Positions 41,704 to 50,584 of a DNA stretch of 64,000 nt are shown piece by piece. The number at the start of each line of letters is the position of its first letter. The stretch's first letter is position 1. The DNA is from Brevibacillus antibioticus. Lineage in GTDB: Bacteria > Bacillota > Bacilli > Brevibacillales > Brevibacillaceae. The stretch is from NCBI RefSeq assembly GCF_005217615.1, contig NZ_SZNK01000001.1, forward strand, positions 3,064,501-3,128,500, in the 5' to 3' direction. The translations under genes and the position numbers were made by a program. The notes below the pieces were generated by a model, which was not told the DNA's origin, made no database searches, and worked only from the letters and a program-made list of their open reading frames with translations.

Positions 41704-42214
41704 TTGCGTCCATTCTCAAATAGGAAGCGAGCTGATTGATTTCGGATAGGTAGATGTTTTCTTGTCCATAATACCCCTCCTGCTCCCCTGCAAGCTGTGC
41801 AAATTTCGAATAGAGCCGGTTCAGATAAACATGATTAGCATCTGCATGAAAGGTTACTTGTTTCACGTGGTCATTCTCTTCCTGGACCTGTCTGATAAGA
41901 TGGCGAAAGCCTTTTAGAAATACCCTGCTCCTTCGATATTTTTCTTCAACGATGACGGAATGGATATAGCAAATTTCTCCCTCTGGGTCTGGTTGCCTGT
42001 CTGCTGTCAAGTATTGATAATGGCCCCATCCGATCAATTTACCTCGCTCGTCTTCTATGAGGATCAAATGAGAATCCGGGAGAAACGTCAAAATATGAAC
42101 GAGCGTGTCACTAAGGGAAAACATAGGGCTAAATTCCAATCGATTGCGCATAAAGAATAGCGTGAATTGGGCAAAATCATTGTCACTGGTACATTTTCTA
42201 AATTGAACATGCAT
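41690..42214 (-). CDS. GNAT-family acetyltransferase-like protein 2
   Basis: 174 residues; ATG after AAAGGATG. The GNAT core is visible: strand IEDERGKLIGWGHYQYLTAD, motif A strand ICYIHSVIVEEKYRRSRVF (the acetyl-CoA loop normally RxxGxG is replaced by YRRSRVFLKG), and an Asn/Tyr motif (HVYLNRLYSKF). The altered loop is shared with the paralog at 44029. It may acetylate the cassette's peptide or protect the producer, or have lost catalysis. Gap to the ABC gene upstream is 45 bp. Confidence 0.75.
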   Translation of the reverse strand: MHVQFRKCTSDNDFAQFTLFFMRNRLEFSPMFSLSDTLVHILTFLPDSHLILIEDERGKLIGWGHYQYLTADRQPDPEGEICYIHSVIVEEKYRRSRVFLKGFRHLIRQVQEENDHVKQVTFHADANHVYLNRLYSKFAQLAGEQEGYYGQENIYLSEINQLASYLRMDAIDVK

Positions 42215-42259
42215 CCTTTACACACCGCCTCTCTTTTTCTGTTGGTTAACGTATCACTT

Positions 42260-44008
42260 CTACCTTTCCGCGTGCGAGGAGATGAAACTTCTCTGCTGCT
42301 TCTCCCATAGTCTTGTGTAATAGCCTCGCTTTTGCAACAGTTGAGAGTGTGTCCCTTGCTCCACTAGTTCCCCCTGCTCCAACACAAATATTTGATCCAT
42401 GTCCGTTATGGTCGACAAACGATGTGTCACCGTAATGACGGTCCGATCGCTGGAAAGCTTCGCAAAGGTCTTGTTTATAGAAGCCTCAGAAACGGGATCG
42501 AGAGCAGAAGTTGCTTCATCCAGAATGAATAGAGAAGGATTGCGAAGAATCGCTCGAGCAATGGCAAGTCGCTGCCTTTGTCCCCCCGAGAGATTGCTAC
42601 CCCCATCCAAAACTAGTGTCTCGTACTTGTCTGGTAGACTCATGATAAAGTCATGGATCTCTGCTTGCTGTGCAGCCATCCTCAGCTCGTCGTTGGTCGC
42701 GTCAAGTTTGCCGAGCCGGATGTTTTCTGCTATTGTTCCGTGAAAAAGAAAGTGATCCTGAAAGACAACCCCTACATGGTTGCGGAAGGCTCCCCGATTC
42801 CTTTCATCTAGTTTTTTGCCGTTTATCTCGATATGACCAGAACTAGGTTGATAAAAGCCTAATAACAACTGAATGATCGTGCTTTTTCCAGACCCGCTGG
42901 AGCCAACAATCGCAATTTTTGACCGAGCTGGAATCTGCATGTTGATTTGCTTAATGGATAACTGATTTTCTTGATAGCCAAATGTAACGTTTTTTATGGA
43001 CACTTCAGTCGTACGCAAATCAATCTGTTCGGATGAAGAATGGTCGACTTTTTCACTAGGTTCATTCAGCACCTTCTGGATTCGCTCCATACTGACTTGT
43101 GCATCTGTCATCAGTGGAAGCGTAAAGGTCAGATTAAACACTGCATTCCCCATCGACGTATACATGGTGAAAAAGGCGACAAGCGAACCGACAGAGATTC
43201 GCCCGGTGAGTGCCAAATAGGAACCGAAGCCAATGATCGTAAAGTTGATGAGTAGTAAGCATAGCGCAGGAATTCGTTCCAGCTTCGCTGCCATCAAATT
43301 TTTGCGATAGTTGCTGACCAACAGCAATTCGAGTCTTTCCATGAATTTATCGATCATGACAGCTTGCAGGTTGAACCCCTTGATTACCATTTGCGCTTTC
43401 GTATTTTCCTGGACATCATTCGTCATAGCAGCGAGCTGTTCTTTATAGGCAGCATTGATTGCGTGGGCACGTCGTCCAAGCATATAAGGGCCTGTAAAGA
43501 TCAAGATTGCCCCAACCAAAATACACAGCGCCATCACCCATTCCAAATAAAACAACACCATTGTACTAATCGTCACGACCACCAATGACTGAATACCTGT
43601 CGTGAAGAGAATCGCTAACGATCTGTCAATGACAGGCAAATCCACTGAAAAGTGAGAGATCAGTTCGCCCGAACGCGTTTTATGGAAATAGCTGACCGGC
43701 AAATGTTGCATATGCGCAAACAGTTTTTGCCGCAAATCATTTTGCACACGTGCATTTAGTTTTGCCAGCGCATAATCACTGATCATTCCAGCACTGATAC
43801 AGATAAACCCGCTAATCGCCAAGACTATCATGATAACTGAGAAAACGTGCATATCTTTGGGAACAATCGCTCTATCAATGATCATCTGGAAACTGAGAGG
43901 TGCCAAGGATAAAAAAAGTAGATCAAGTGCAAGCGTGAGGAAAAAAAGGGAACTCAGGAACTTATAGGGGCGTAGGTAGCCAAACAGGTTTTTGATGACG
44001 AACAGCAT
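42260..44008 (-). CDS. ABC exporter, fused membrane and ATPase domains
   Basis: 582 residues; ATG after AAGGAGACGTTACG. Residues about 15-300 form six membrane helices of a type I exporter (LPVSYFHKTRSGELISHFSV is the coupling-helix region). The ATPase has Walker A GSSGSGKST, the Q loop in VVFQDHFLFHGTIAENIRLG, signature LSGGQRQRLA and Walker B LFILDEATSALD. No N-terminal C39 peptidase domain, so a leader would have to be cut by another enzyme or be absent. A half transporter that dimerises; in this context likely a peptide exporter. Confidence 0.92.
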   Translation of the reverse strand: MLFVIKNLFGYLRPYKFLSSLFFLTLALDLLFLSLAPLSFQMIIDRAIVPKDMHVFSVIMIVLAISGFICISAGMISDYALAKLNARVQNDLRQKLFAHMQHLPVSYFHKTRSGELISHFSVDLPVIDRSLAILFTTGIQSLVVVTISTMVLFYLEWVMALCILVGAILIFTGPYMLGRRAHAINAAYKEQLAAMTNDVQENTKAQMVIKGFNLQAVMIDKFMERLELLLVSNYRKNLMAAKLERIPALCLLLINFTIIGFGSYLALTGRISVGSLVAFFTMYTSMGNAVFNLTFTLPLMTDAQVSMERIQKVLNEPSEKVDHSSSEQIDLRTTEVSIKNVTFGYQENQLSIKQINMQIPARSKIAIVGSSGSGKSTIIQLLLGFYQPSSGHIEINGKKLDERNRGAFRNHVGVVFQDHFLFHGTIAENIRLGKLDATNDELRMAAQQAEIHDFIMSLPDKYETLVLDGGSNLSGGQRQRLAIARAILRNPSLFILDEATSALDPVSEASINKTFAKLSSDRTVITVTHRLSTITDMDQIFVLEQGELVEQGTHSQLLQKRGYYTRLWEKQQRSFISSHAER

Positions 44009-44028
44009 CGTAACGTCTCCTTCTTGGA

Positions 44029-44553
44029 TTAGAAAAATGGTTCATGTTGAAACCTGGCCGCATAGGATTGCCAAGCCCGAAATGAGGCGCGATATTCATC
44101 CAATGGACCGTTTTCCGTTTCCACAGAAGCTACTCGATCTGCAATCTTGGCAAATAATTTACGTAAAGAGTCGTCTGAGGAAGTCCAGAATCGAAACTCC
44201 TTCACGTCCTCCTCCATATAGGCGATATACTCGGTTACATACTGAAGGGCATGCAAAAAAAGGCGACTGCTGCGATACTGTTCCAAAAAATAGATTACCT
44301 GAATTTGAACGATATGCTTGTCTTCGTACTGATTCTCACCTGTCCCGTAAATGTATGAAAAGGCACAGATCACTTCATCGTCATCGTTGAAGCAAAGAAA
44401 TGCTTTCCCCTCCATTAAAACGGGACTCGCCAGAAAACTGAGCGCCACAGGAAAGGAATATGGCATGCGAAGCTGGTCGTAGTTTTCCAATAAAAAGGCC
44501 ATGTATTTCTCGTAATACATCTCAGCTGAGCAGATCGAGAAGTAATGATCCAT
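44029..44553 (-). CDS. GNAT-like protein 1, diverged paralog
   Basis: 174 residues, the same length as the protein at 41690. ATG after AAAGGAGGGAAGG. The core strand AFLCFNDDDEVICAFSYIYG and the loop YRSSRLFLHALQYV align with YRRSRVFLKGFRHL of its partner, so the two share ancestry. The usual acetyl-CoA motif is eroded in both. It is the first gene of the cassette and overlaps no neighbour. Function as an enzyme is uncertain. Confidence 0.65.
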   Translation of the reverse strand: MDHYFSICSAEMYYEKYMAFLLENYDQLRMPYSFPVALSFLASPVLMEGKAFLCFNDDDEVICAFSYIYGTGENQYEDKHIVQIQVIYFLEQYRSSRLFLHALQYVTEYIAYMEEDVKEFRFWTSSDDSLRKLFAKIADRVASVETENGPLDEYRASFRAWQSYAARFQHEPFF

Positions 44554-44603
44554 CTCTTTCCTTCCCTCCTTTGAATGATAAAGCGTAGGTACGTATCCTT
44601 CAC

Positions 44604-44627
44604 AAAAAAGACGGCCATTAGCCGCCT
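44604..44627 (-). terminator. Terminator after CheX-like gene
   Basis: Minus strand GGCGGCTAATGGCCGTC with a G:U pair, followed by TTTTTT, directly after the stop codon. Confidence 0.7.
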
Positions 44628-45092
44628 CTATCTTATCACAATTATTTGAATATCCAGTCTGCCCATGTCATGAAGATCGAGCGGTGCAATCAATGCTGTC
44701 CCTGCCATGTCTTTCAAGTCATGCTGCTGTAAAAATAAGGGCGGGGTTATGTCTACGATAACTCCTCGATTGGACAAAAGCGTACTCGCATTCCCGGAAA
44801 TCATGTTCCCTAACTCGGAAATGGCACTTTTTCCAAGCTCATCCATCTCTTGCACCGGATAGCCGCCCATCATGGCCGAGACAATGCGCAAAGCCAATTC
44901 CTCTTGCAAACCGAAAAAGACCTCACCTTGTAATTGACCTGTCATTCCGATTCGAATCCATGTATGGCCTTCTACATGGCTCCATTCTCTTTCAGCTAAC
45001 TCTCCACGCGAAATGTCGACATTGCATACTTGTTGAATCACGGACGAAGCTGATTCAAGAAATGGATCAAGGTACTGGACTATCATCTGCAT
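44628..45092 (-). CDS. cheX: CheX-like chemotaxis phosphatase family protein
   Basis: 154 residues. The CheX/CheC-type motif E-x2-N is present in SAISELGNMISGNASTLLSN, after EVFFGLQEELALRIVSAMMG. Family members form dimers and dephosphorylate CheY. No other chemotaxis gene is near, so it may act at a distance or in a different phosphorelay. Symbol by family resemblance only. Confidence 0.82.
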   Translation of the reverse strand: MQMIVQYLDPFLESASSVIQQVCNVDISRGELAEREWSHVEGHTWIRIGMTGQLQGEVFFGLQEELALRIVSAMMGGYPVQEMDELGKSAISELGNMISGNASTLLSNRGVIVDITPPLFLQQHDLKDMAGTALIAPLDLHDMGRLDIQIIVIR

Positions 45093-45184
45093 TCTCTTCC
45101 TTTCCCGGGCAATTCACTCTCAGAGGTTGTTCAAAAAGTCGTATAGGACTATCATAATGTCGATTTTTGGCAGATGCAATAGGA

Positions 45185-45583
45185 TTACGAAAACTTCATA
45201 GGTATAAGGTCACAAAAACAAGGTGTGCGAGGAAAATAATCCTCTACTTTAGTCTCATGACGAATGGTATAGATGGCCGCGCACGTTCGCAAGTCTAATA
45301 TTTCTACTCCAATCTCATGCTTACTCAACTGCCACATCGGAAGCTGGACGCGATCAAAGGCGAAAACAGTATCTCCAAATGCCAAGCATTCCTGTATACA
45401 GCGGATAGCATCGTAATGCTCATCGGCCTCAAGTAAATGAACGGGCTCCAAACCAAATTGTTCGATCAAATGAATGCGATCCCGCAATTGCTCTGTCCCC
45501 CGCTTCCTTCTGGCTGTTCTTCTTGGTGATAGCACAGGGTACTCTCTCGTAACATATTCCCACATGATCCCGTGATAAAACAT
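45185..45583 (-). CDS. Hypothetical protein
   Basis: 132 residues from the ATG at 45583, ten bases after GGGAGG; a start 12 codons earlier is less likely. Reads MFYHGIMWEYVTREYPVLSP, a basic stretch RRTARRKRGTEQLRDRI, and VEILDLRTCAAIYTIRHETK, and ends in a Cys-containing segment (RTPCFCDL). No family recognised; soluble, mixed alpha/beta. Downstream is a sequence with IS-end character. Confidence 0.6.
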   Translation of the reverse strand: MFYHGIMWEYVTREYPVLSPRRTARRKRGTEQLRDRIHLIEQFGLEPVHLLEADEHYDAIRCIQECLAFGDTVFAFDRVQLPMWQLSKHEIGVEILDLRTCAAIYTIRHETKVEDYFPRTPCFCDLIPMKFS

Positions 45584-45653
45584 CGAATCGAATCCTCCCA
45601 CAAAAATTTGGCCCGGCAATAGCCGTTTATCTGCTACTGACGGGCCCGCTACC

Positions 45654-48600
45654 CTATTTTTTCTTTCCGATGACGTTCATCTCCGCCCGGGCTTCCCTCC
45701 CCAGCGCATCGGTGGCTACAACCGTCACTTTTTGCTTGCCTTCCTCTACCTCATGAAGCACCAAGCGAAATAGCCCTTGATCATTCGCGTTGGTCTGAAA
45801 GCTCTTTGATCCGTAGTTGATTTGGAGGTTAACAGCACCAGCACCTGTCACTTTCCCTTCGATAGGCAGTGCTTGACCTTCCTGCCCTTCTAGCTGTTTG
45901 TTCGGTAGCTGTATCGTCGGAGCTGGTACTGTGCGCGCCTTATAGGATATACGCTGCTCCCCATTGCTTATGACAACCGCACCTGAATTGGCATCGACAT
46001 ACGCATACACCAGTAACATGCTTTGATTGCCTGCACCGTCTTTCCCTTCGAGCAAAATGCGATTTTCTCCCTGCTTCATACTCAAAATTTGCATTACATA
46101 TTTTTGCGCAGGGATTTCCAATTGCTCTTCTTCAAAGTAGGACACGATTTGCCCATTGATACTTACCTGACCCTTGTATGTTTGATCTCTGTACATGAAG
46201 CGGACCGGAACCAGCATGTTCTTGGTTGCTGGATCGAACTGTACGTCCTCGCTACCATCGTTTAGCAATTGCAGTGTCGGAGGATTCGTATCGACGATGA
46301 CCCGCTGCGTGAATTGGCGTTTGTTTCCATACATATCCATTGCACTGTACATCACATAGTTGAGACCTTCCGTTAATCGCAGGATGGTTTCAAAGGAGCC
46401 ATCCGCCGACAGCTTTACAGGCGTTTTGTTAATCGACAAGCGCACTCTGTCCATCATATCCTCGCCTGTCACTTTGCCCCTAAAGGCCACATCTGGCTGC
46501 TTGGATATTTTTAAATAAGGAAACAAATCATCTGGGAACTCCACAAATGGCGGGGTGCTGTCGCTTTTCCCGTTTATATGTGCCACACTGATATTCCCCG
46601 CGTAATCATACGCTACCACGCTCATTTTTTTATCCGGCTGATTAATAAGTGTGCTGGACACTTTGGGCGAATAGGGGCCTCCTACCCTTTTGCCGTTTAC
46701 ATAAAGGAAATAGGCCTGGATATCTTTATCGCGGCTACTCCACTGAACCCGGTTTCCTGACACAGAAGCTGTAATCACAGGAGCTTTTGTATCCACGCGG
46801 ATGGGGAGTGTCATCGATTGCCAATTTGCATTGCGGTCGTCTATTTTGGCCTTAATGGAGAATTGGTACTGTCCATCGGGTGCCTGTATATAGGCGCCTT
46901 TTTGTGGTGAAAAGATCTTTCCGTCCCAGCTCCACGCTTCCCTTTCCGTATAATAGTAGGGCGTCCCCAGCTTGGATTGGTCGTACTTGCTCACCTTTTC
47001 ATCACGCACAAGAGTCCGAATCGGCTTGCCTGACTGGTCTGTTACTTCGACGATAATATGTCGGGCATTGCGCAAAAATGTAATCGAAGGAGCAGCGACA
47101 TCGTAATGCCCATCCCCGTTTGGCGAAAAGGCAATATGATTAGGATCAATTTTCGCACCGCCATCGGCTTTGACACCTGTAACTCCTAGATAATCCCGAT
47201 AGCGCCACTTGTCATTGCGTTTATCGTGGTACCAGCTCGTCTTGACACCTGTTCGTTTTTCCTGGCTTTCTGCCTCCCATACGGGCTGATCCATAATTCT
47301 TGGTTCATCCCAATCGCCGTAGAAGCCATAAAACGGCGTGCGCAATGTAGGCAGCTCCTTATCATCTGGTTGAAAGGAAATAAATCCTTCCGCAAATTGA
47401 TTGCGTGAGGAGCCTTTCGGAATCGTGAGCGTTACCTTTACTTCCTCTAATTTCCCTGGCGCAACGGTAATCTTAGGTGCGGAAAATTGCAGTTCTGCCC
47501 CCTCGAAAAGGGTATCGGTCAGCATGTTGAGCCCATTCTTGCGCAAGTCAGTCAAGACGCCAAATTCATTTTGCAGCTGATACGTAATCGGTTTTTTGCC
47601 AAACTTGTTAGTAATAAACAGAGAAAAGGTCGTTGAATTCCCGATCTCTCCTAACGAGACGCCCGCTTTTCCTTTTGCAGTCACAACAATGGCTGGGGTC
47701 TTGATCGCTTTTACGATTTGCATTAATCCTGCCCCTTGAACCCGTGGGCTGTAAGGTACTTTTTTTACTTTCTCTTTATCCGCTGCGGGTACACTGATTT
47801 GGGGATCGATAATCGGTTCTGCTGTATTCATGGCCGCAGCCTTTAACGTATCGACAAGTGATCTGCCTTGCAGGTTCCGCCCTTGCTTGAGATAGCCTTG
47901 CTTCAGCAAAGCCATCCCGCCTGCCACATGTGGGGTTGCCATTGACGTACCACTTTTCACGGCATATTCGGACTCTCGCGTGAGTGACAAGATGCCCCCA
48001 CCTGGAGCTGCAATCTCCGGTTTGAACTGCAAATCGGGTGTTGGTCCCCATGATGAAAAAGCGGAGATCGTCCCTCCGTCTGGATAAGGCATTGAATTTT
48101 GTCCATATTCACCGTTAAAGGAGACCGTCACTTTCTTGCCTTTCTTAATCGCTTGTGCCATTTTCTCGCCCATGTGCTTCAAAATAGAAACAGCCGGGAT
48201 TTGTTTGGCATGCTCCGCACTGATAATGAGTGGTCCCATTTCATTGTTGTAGATGACGGCGCCAACAGCTCCTGCTTCTTTGGCGAGACGAAGCTTGTCG
48301 TCGAATGAAATATCGCCTCGCTCGAGCAATACCACTTTATCTTTTACGGAAACATTGTAGTCTTCCTTCTTCCCTTTCCCCATATAGACGAGCGGATACG
48401 GCTTCATCAGCGTCATGACTGGGTTTATTGCACCCCCGCCTTCCACATAGCCCGATAAGTACACGACTTTCTCCATACCGGGTACCCCTTGCACCGTGAA
48501 GCTATAGCCAGCCAGTGCTGTAGCGTTGACAGAAGCAACTGAAAACGCATCAGGACTCAAGCCTGGAGAACCGATCATAGCGATATCCGGATTCTGTGCT

Positions 48601-49385
48601 CGTACCTTATCACTGCCGAAATACGCATCATTGCCGGCGGCTGCTACGACTACGATTCCATTATCGACTGCTCGCTTCACAGCCATTTGCTCCACATTTG
48701 TTTCATCCACATAGCCCGCTGAGGAACCGAGACTCAAGTTGATGACATCTGCTTTTTTCGTAATGGAATCATTAATCGCAAATAAAATCGATTCACCTAG
48801 CCCTGGAACCTCGCTTTGATAATTGGAAAATACTTTTTGGCTGATGAGCTGGGCTTCAGGTGCAACCCCTTTTACTTTTCCGTTCGCACCAATAATTCCC
48901 GCCACATGGATACCATGCTGAGATTCCGATACGTCTTCCGTTGTTTGTGTACGGTCAGCCCAGTTAAAGCCAGGGATCACCTTCTGGGAGGAGCCTGACT
49001 TTTGCATGGCTGAACGCCTATCATGTGGGGCAGGCAAATCGGGGTGGCGCGGATTGACGCCCGTATCGATCACGGAAACGAGCACCCCTTCCCCTTTTAC
49101 CCCCGCTTCCTCCCAAGCCTTTGTCGCCTCAATCATTTCCAGCGAATCGACAGGCGCGGATTTTAATTGCTCACCTCGCAGTAGCAGTTCTTGTCGTTGC
49201 CATTCATCTGCCTTCGTTTTGTATTCCTTGTCCGCCTTGCCTGTATGTAATGGCTGGTGCATTTCCGCGAGATCCTGCAAAATCTGCGTGCGAATGGTCG
49301 CCGTACCTTCAAACGCTGTTGTGCTGACAGTCGTTGCGGGAAGCAAAGCCAATATCAATCCAATGCTGCATACCTTTTTCTTCAT
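45654..49385 (-). CDS. Secreted multidomain subtilisin-family (S8) serine protease
   Basis: 1243 residues with a signal peptide (to about residue 24). Catalytic triad: Asp107 in VSVIDTGVN, His157 in SQHGIHVAGI and Ser481 in SGTSMATPHVAGG. A protease-associated (PA) insert lies at about 315-420 (VVLLERGDISFDDKLRLAKE). After the catalytic part come an Fn3_5-like domain (FSLFITNKFGKKPITYQLQN) and several Ig/Fn-like beta domains to the C terminus, as in Vpr and lactocepin/C5a-peptidase relatives. No LPXTG or S-layer domain is visible, so it is probably released or held by protein contacts. Confidence 0.92.
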   Translation of the reverse strand: MKKKVCSIGLILALLPATTVSTTAFEGTATIRTQILQDLAEMHQPLHTGKADKEYKTKADEWQRQELLLRGEQLKSAPVDSLEMIEATKAWEEAGVKGEGVLVSVIDTGVNPRHPDLPAPHDRRSAMQKSGSSQKVIPGFNWADRTQTTEDVSESQHGIHVAGIIGANGKVKGVAPEAQLISQKVFSNYQSEVPGLGESILFAINDSITKKADVINLSLGSSAGYVDETNVEQMAVKRAVDNGIVVVAAAGNDAYFGSDKVRAQNPDIAMIGSPGLSPDAFSVASVNATALAGYSFTVQGVPGMEKVVYLSGYVEGGGAINPVMTLMKPYPLVYMGKGKKEDYNVSVKDKVVLLERGDISFDDKLRLAKEAGAVGAVIYNNEMGPLIISAEHAKQIPAVSILKHMGEKMAQAIKKGKKVTVSFNGEYGQNSMPYPDGGTISAFSSWGPTPDLQFKPEIAAPGGGILSLTRESEYAVKSGTSMATPHVAGGMALLKQGYLKQGRNLQGRSLVDTLKAAAMNTAEPIIDPQISVPAADKEKVKKVPYSPRVQGAGLMQIVKAIKTPAIVVTAKGKAGVSLGEIGNSTTFSLFITNKFGKKPITYQLQNEFGVLTDLRKNGLNMLTDTLFEGAELQFSAPKITVAPGKLEEVKVTLTIPKGSSRNQFAEGFISFQPDDKELPTLRTPFYGFYGDWDEPRIMDQPVWEAESQEKRTGVKTSWYHDKRNDKWRYRDYLGVTGVKADGGAKIDPNHIAFSPNGDGHYDVAAPSITFLRNARHIIVEVTDQSGKPIRTLVRDEKVSKYDQSKLGTPYYYTEREAWSWDGKIFSPQKGAYIQAPDGQYQFSIKAKIDDRNANWQSMTLPIRVDTKAPVITASVSGNRVQWSSRDKDIQAYFLYVNGKRVGGPYSPKVSSTLINQPDKKMSVVAYDYAGNISVAHINGKSDSTPPFVEFPDDLFPYLKISKQPDVAFRGKVTGEDMMDRVRLSINKTPVKLSADGSFETILRLTEGLNYVMYSAMDMYGNKRQFTQRVIVDTNPPTLQLLNDGSEDVQFDPATKNMLVPVRFMYRDQTYKGQVSINGQIVSYFEEEQLEIPAQKYVMQILSMKQGENRILLEGKDGAGNQSMLLVYAYVDANSGAVVISNGEQRISYKARTVPAPTIQLPNKQLEGQEGQALPIEGKVTGAGAVNLQINYGSKSFQTNANDQGLFRLVLHEVEEGKQKVTVVATDALGREARAEMNVIGKKK

Positions 49386-49470
49386 CGTTTGCCCCCTTGC
49401 TGGAAGTCATTCCATTATGTTTTCAGTTTTCACTAGGAATCGCTTAGGTATTCCCTTCTTTTCGTGAAGG

Positions 49471-49500
49471 TTGACAAACGAAGTAATTTCAGCCTATATT
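49471..49500 (+). promoter_or_regulatory. Candidate promoter of MarR-type gene
   Basis: TTGACA (49471-49476), 18-bp spacer, TATATT (49495-49500). Just downstream AATATT-N8-AATATT (about 49512-49531) could be an autoregulatory site. Confidence 0.55.
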
Positions 49501-49573
49501 TAAGTACGTTAAATATTACATATCAAATATTCCCTTTCACGAAGAAATAGATCAAATAAGGAGACGATTAGAG

Positions 49574-50014
49574 ATGCTCTCCCCCTCTACAGATACACTT
49601 GAGCGCTTGCAGGAGGCGTTTCGTACCATTACGCGCACGATGGGAACGCAATTAGCCGAACCTGTCTCTGGTTTAACTGGCCCGCAATTTTACATTCTTC
49701 ATCAGTTGGAACAGAAGGAAAAATGCACGGTTGGAGAATTGGCCGAATCAATGGGGGTCAAACCAAGCGCCATCACAGCAATGGTCGACCGTTTGGATAA
49801 ACACGGTTTTGTCTCCCGCGATCGTGATGAGGAAGATCGCCGAGTCGTTTACATCAGTTTGCGTGATTCTGGAAAAAAAATTCTGCAAGTAGCCAAGCAG
49901 AATCGGAGAGAACAACTAAATAAAATGTTTTCTCACCTCAGCGAGGATGAACTCCAGCAGTTCGTCAGCATCTTTGAAAAGCTGGCGATGGCGGCGGTTA
50001 TCGAGGCGGATTGA
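49574..50014 (+). CDS. MarR-family transcriptional regulator
   Basis: 146 residues; ATG after AAGGAGACGATTAGAG. Winged helix: CTVGELAESMGVKPSAITAM and VDRLDKHGFVSRDRDEEDRR, with terminal dimerisation helices. In B. subtilis a MarR-like gene (ysmB) sits in the gerE-sdh neighbourhood, so this may be its counterpart, from memory. Ligand and targets unknown. Confidence 0.88.
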   Translation: MLSPSTDTLERLQEAFRTITRTMGTQLAEPVSGLTGPQFYILHQLEQKEKCTVGELAESMGVKPSAITAMVDRLDKHGFVSRDRDEEDRRVVYISLRDSGKKILQVAKQNRREQLNKMFSHLSEDELQQFVSIFEKLAMAAVIEAD

Positions 50015-50043
50015 ATAGACTCCTTGTACGTTGCTGTTGTGGT

Positions 50044-50248
50044 GGGGAGAAAACAGGAGAAAACGCTCAGATTCTTGTCCCACCCGCTGGCGGATTCACT
50101 GCCCGACTCCACGCAAAAAGCGAAACCGCGTCCAAAGTGGTCCTTTCAGGATGCTTCTCAGAGGTGGACGCTTAAGAGCGTGTTTCTCTTTTTGCATTGC
50201 GTCTCGGTCGGTGTACCAAAGATCTTCGCTTTTTTCTCCTGTTTCCTC
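50044..50248. repeat. Large palindromic element A
   Basis: Outer arms: AAACAGGAGAAAA near 50050 and its complement TTTTCTCCTGTTT near 50234. Inner arms: ACGCAAAAAGCGAAAC with CGCGTCCA (50111-50134) and TGGACGC (50165-50171) with GTTTCTCTTTTTGC (50182-50195). About 200 bp in all, with nested inverted repeats and no gene. It may act as a convergent-transcript terminator, a structured RNA or a non-mobile repeat. Confidence 0.65.
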
Positions 50249-50318
50249 TACGAACTTTCCATGTGATCCGATTTTTTAAATCCTTTAAAGAATGAAATAC
50301 CTCATCTGTTACGACCGA

Positions 50319-50515
50319 GAAGAATATTTCCAGGCGTAGCGACTTGTGGAGTCCTACCGAGCGGAGAAGGGATTCGCGGGCAAAAGAAACGCAACCGTGC
50401 CCGCGCGACGTAGCGGCTACTACTTTTGCGTTTCCCCGCGAATCCCTTCGGAGCGGACAGTCTCAACCCCCAGCAGGACGGAGCCTGGAGCCTAGACTTG
50501 AAATATTCTTCTCTC
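50319..50515. repeat. Large palindromic element B
   Basis: Terminal arms GAGAAGAATATTTC (from about 50319) and GAAATATTCTTCTC (to about 50515), with CCAGGC/GCCTGG inside. Central arms GGGATTCGCGGG and CCGCGAATCCC, then AAACGCAA and TTGCGTTT, around a GC-rich core. It is 60 bp from element A and shares its nested design but not its sequence. Confidence 0.7.
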
Positions 50516-50530
50516 CATTACAGCGACATG

Positions 50531-50572
50531 AAAAAAAGGCGTGCACTCCGGATCACCGGTGCACGCCTTTTC
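50531..50572 (-). terminator. Terminator of the sdh operon
   Basis: GGCGTGCA and TGCACGCC, with an inner CCGG pair, flanked by A7 and TTTT, 13 bp after the sdhB stop. Confidence 0.85.
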
Positions 50573-50584
50573 TATTGCAAACAA

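Noticed and set aside
45123-45145. Complete insertion sequence at the GTTCAAAAAGTCG motif
   Set aside because: Only one end-like sequence is present in the 92-bp gap, with no transposase frame or matching second end.
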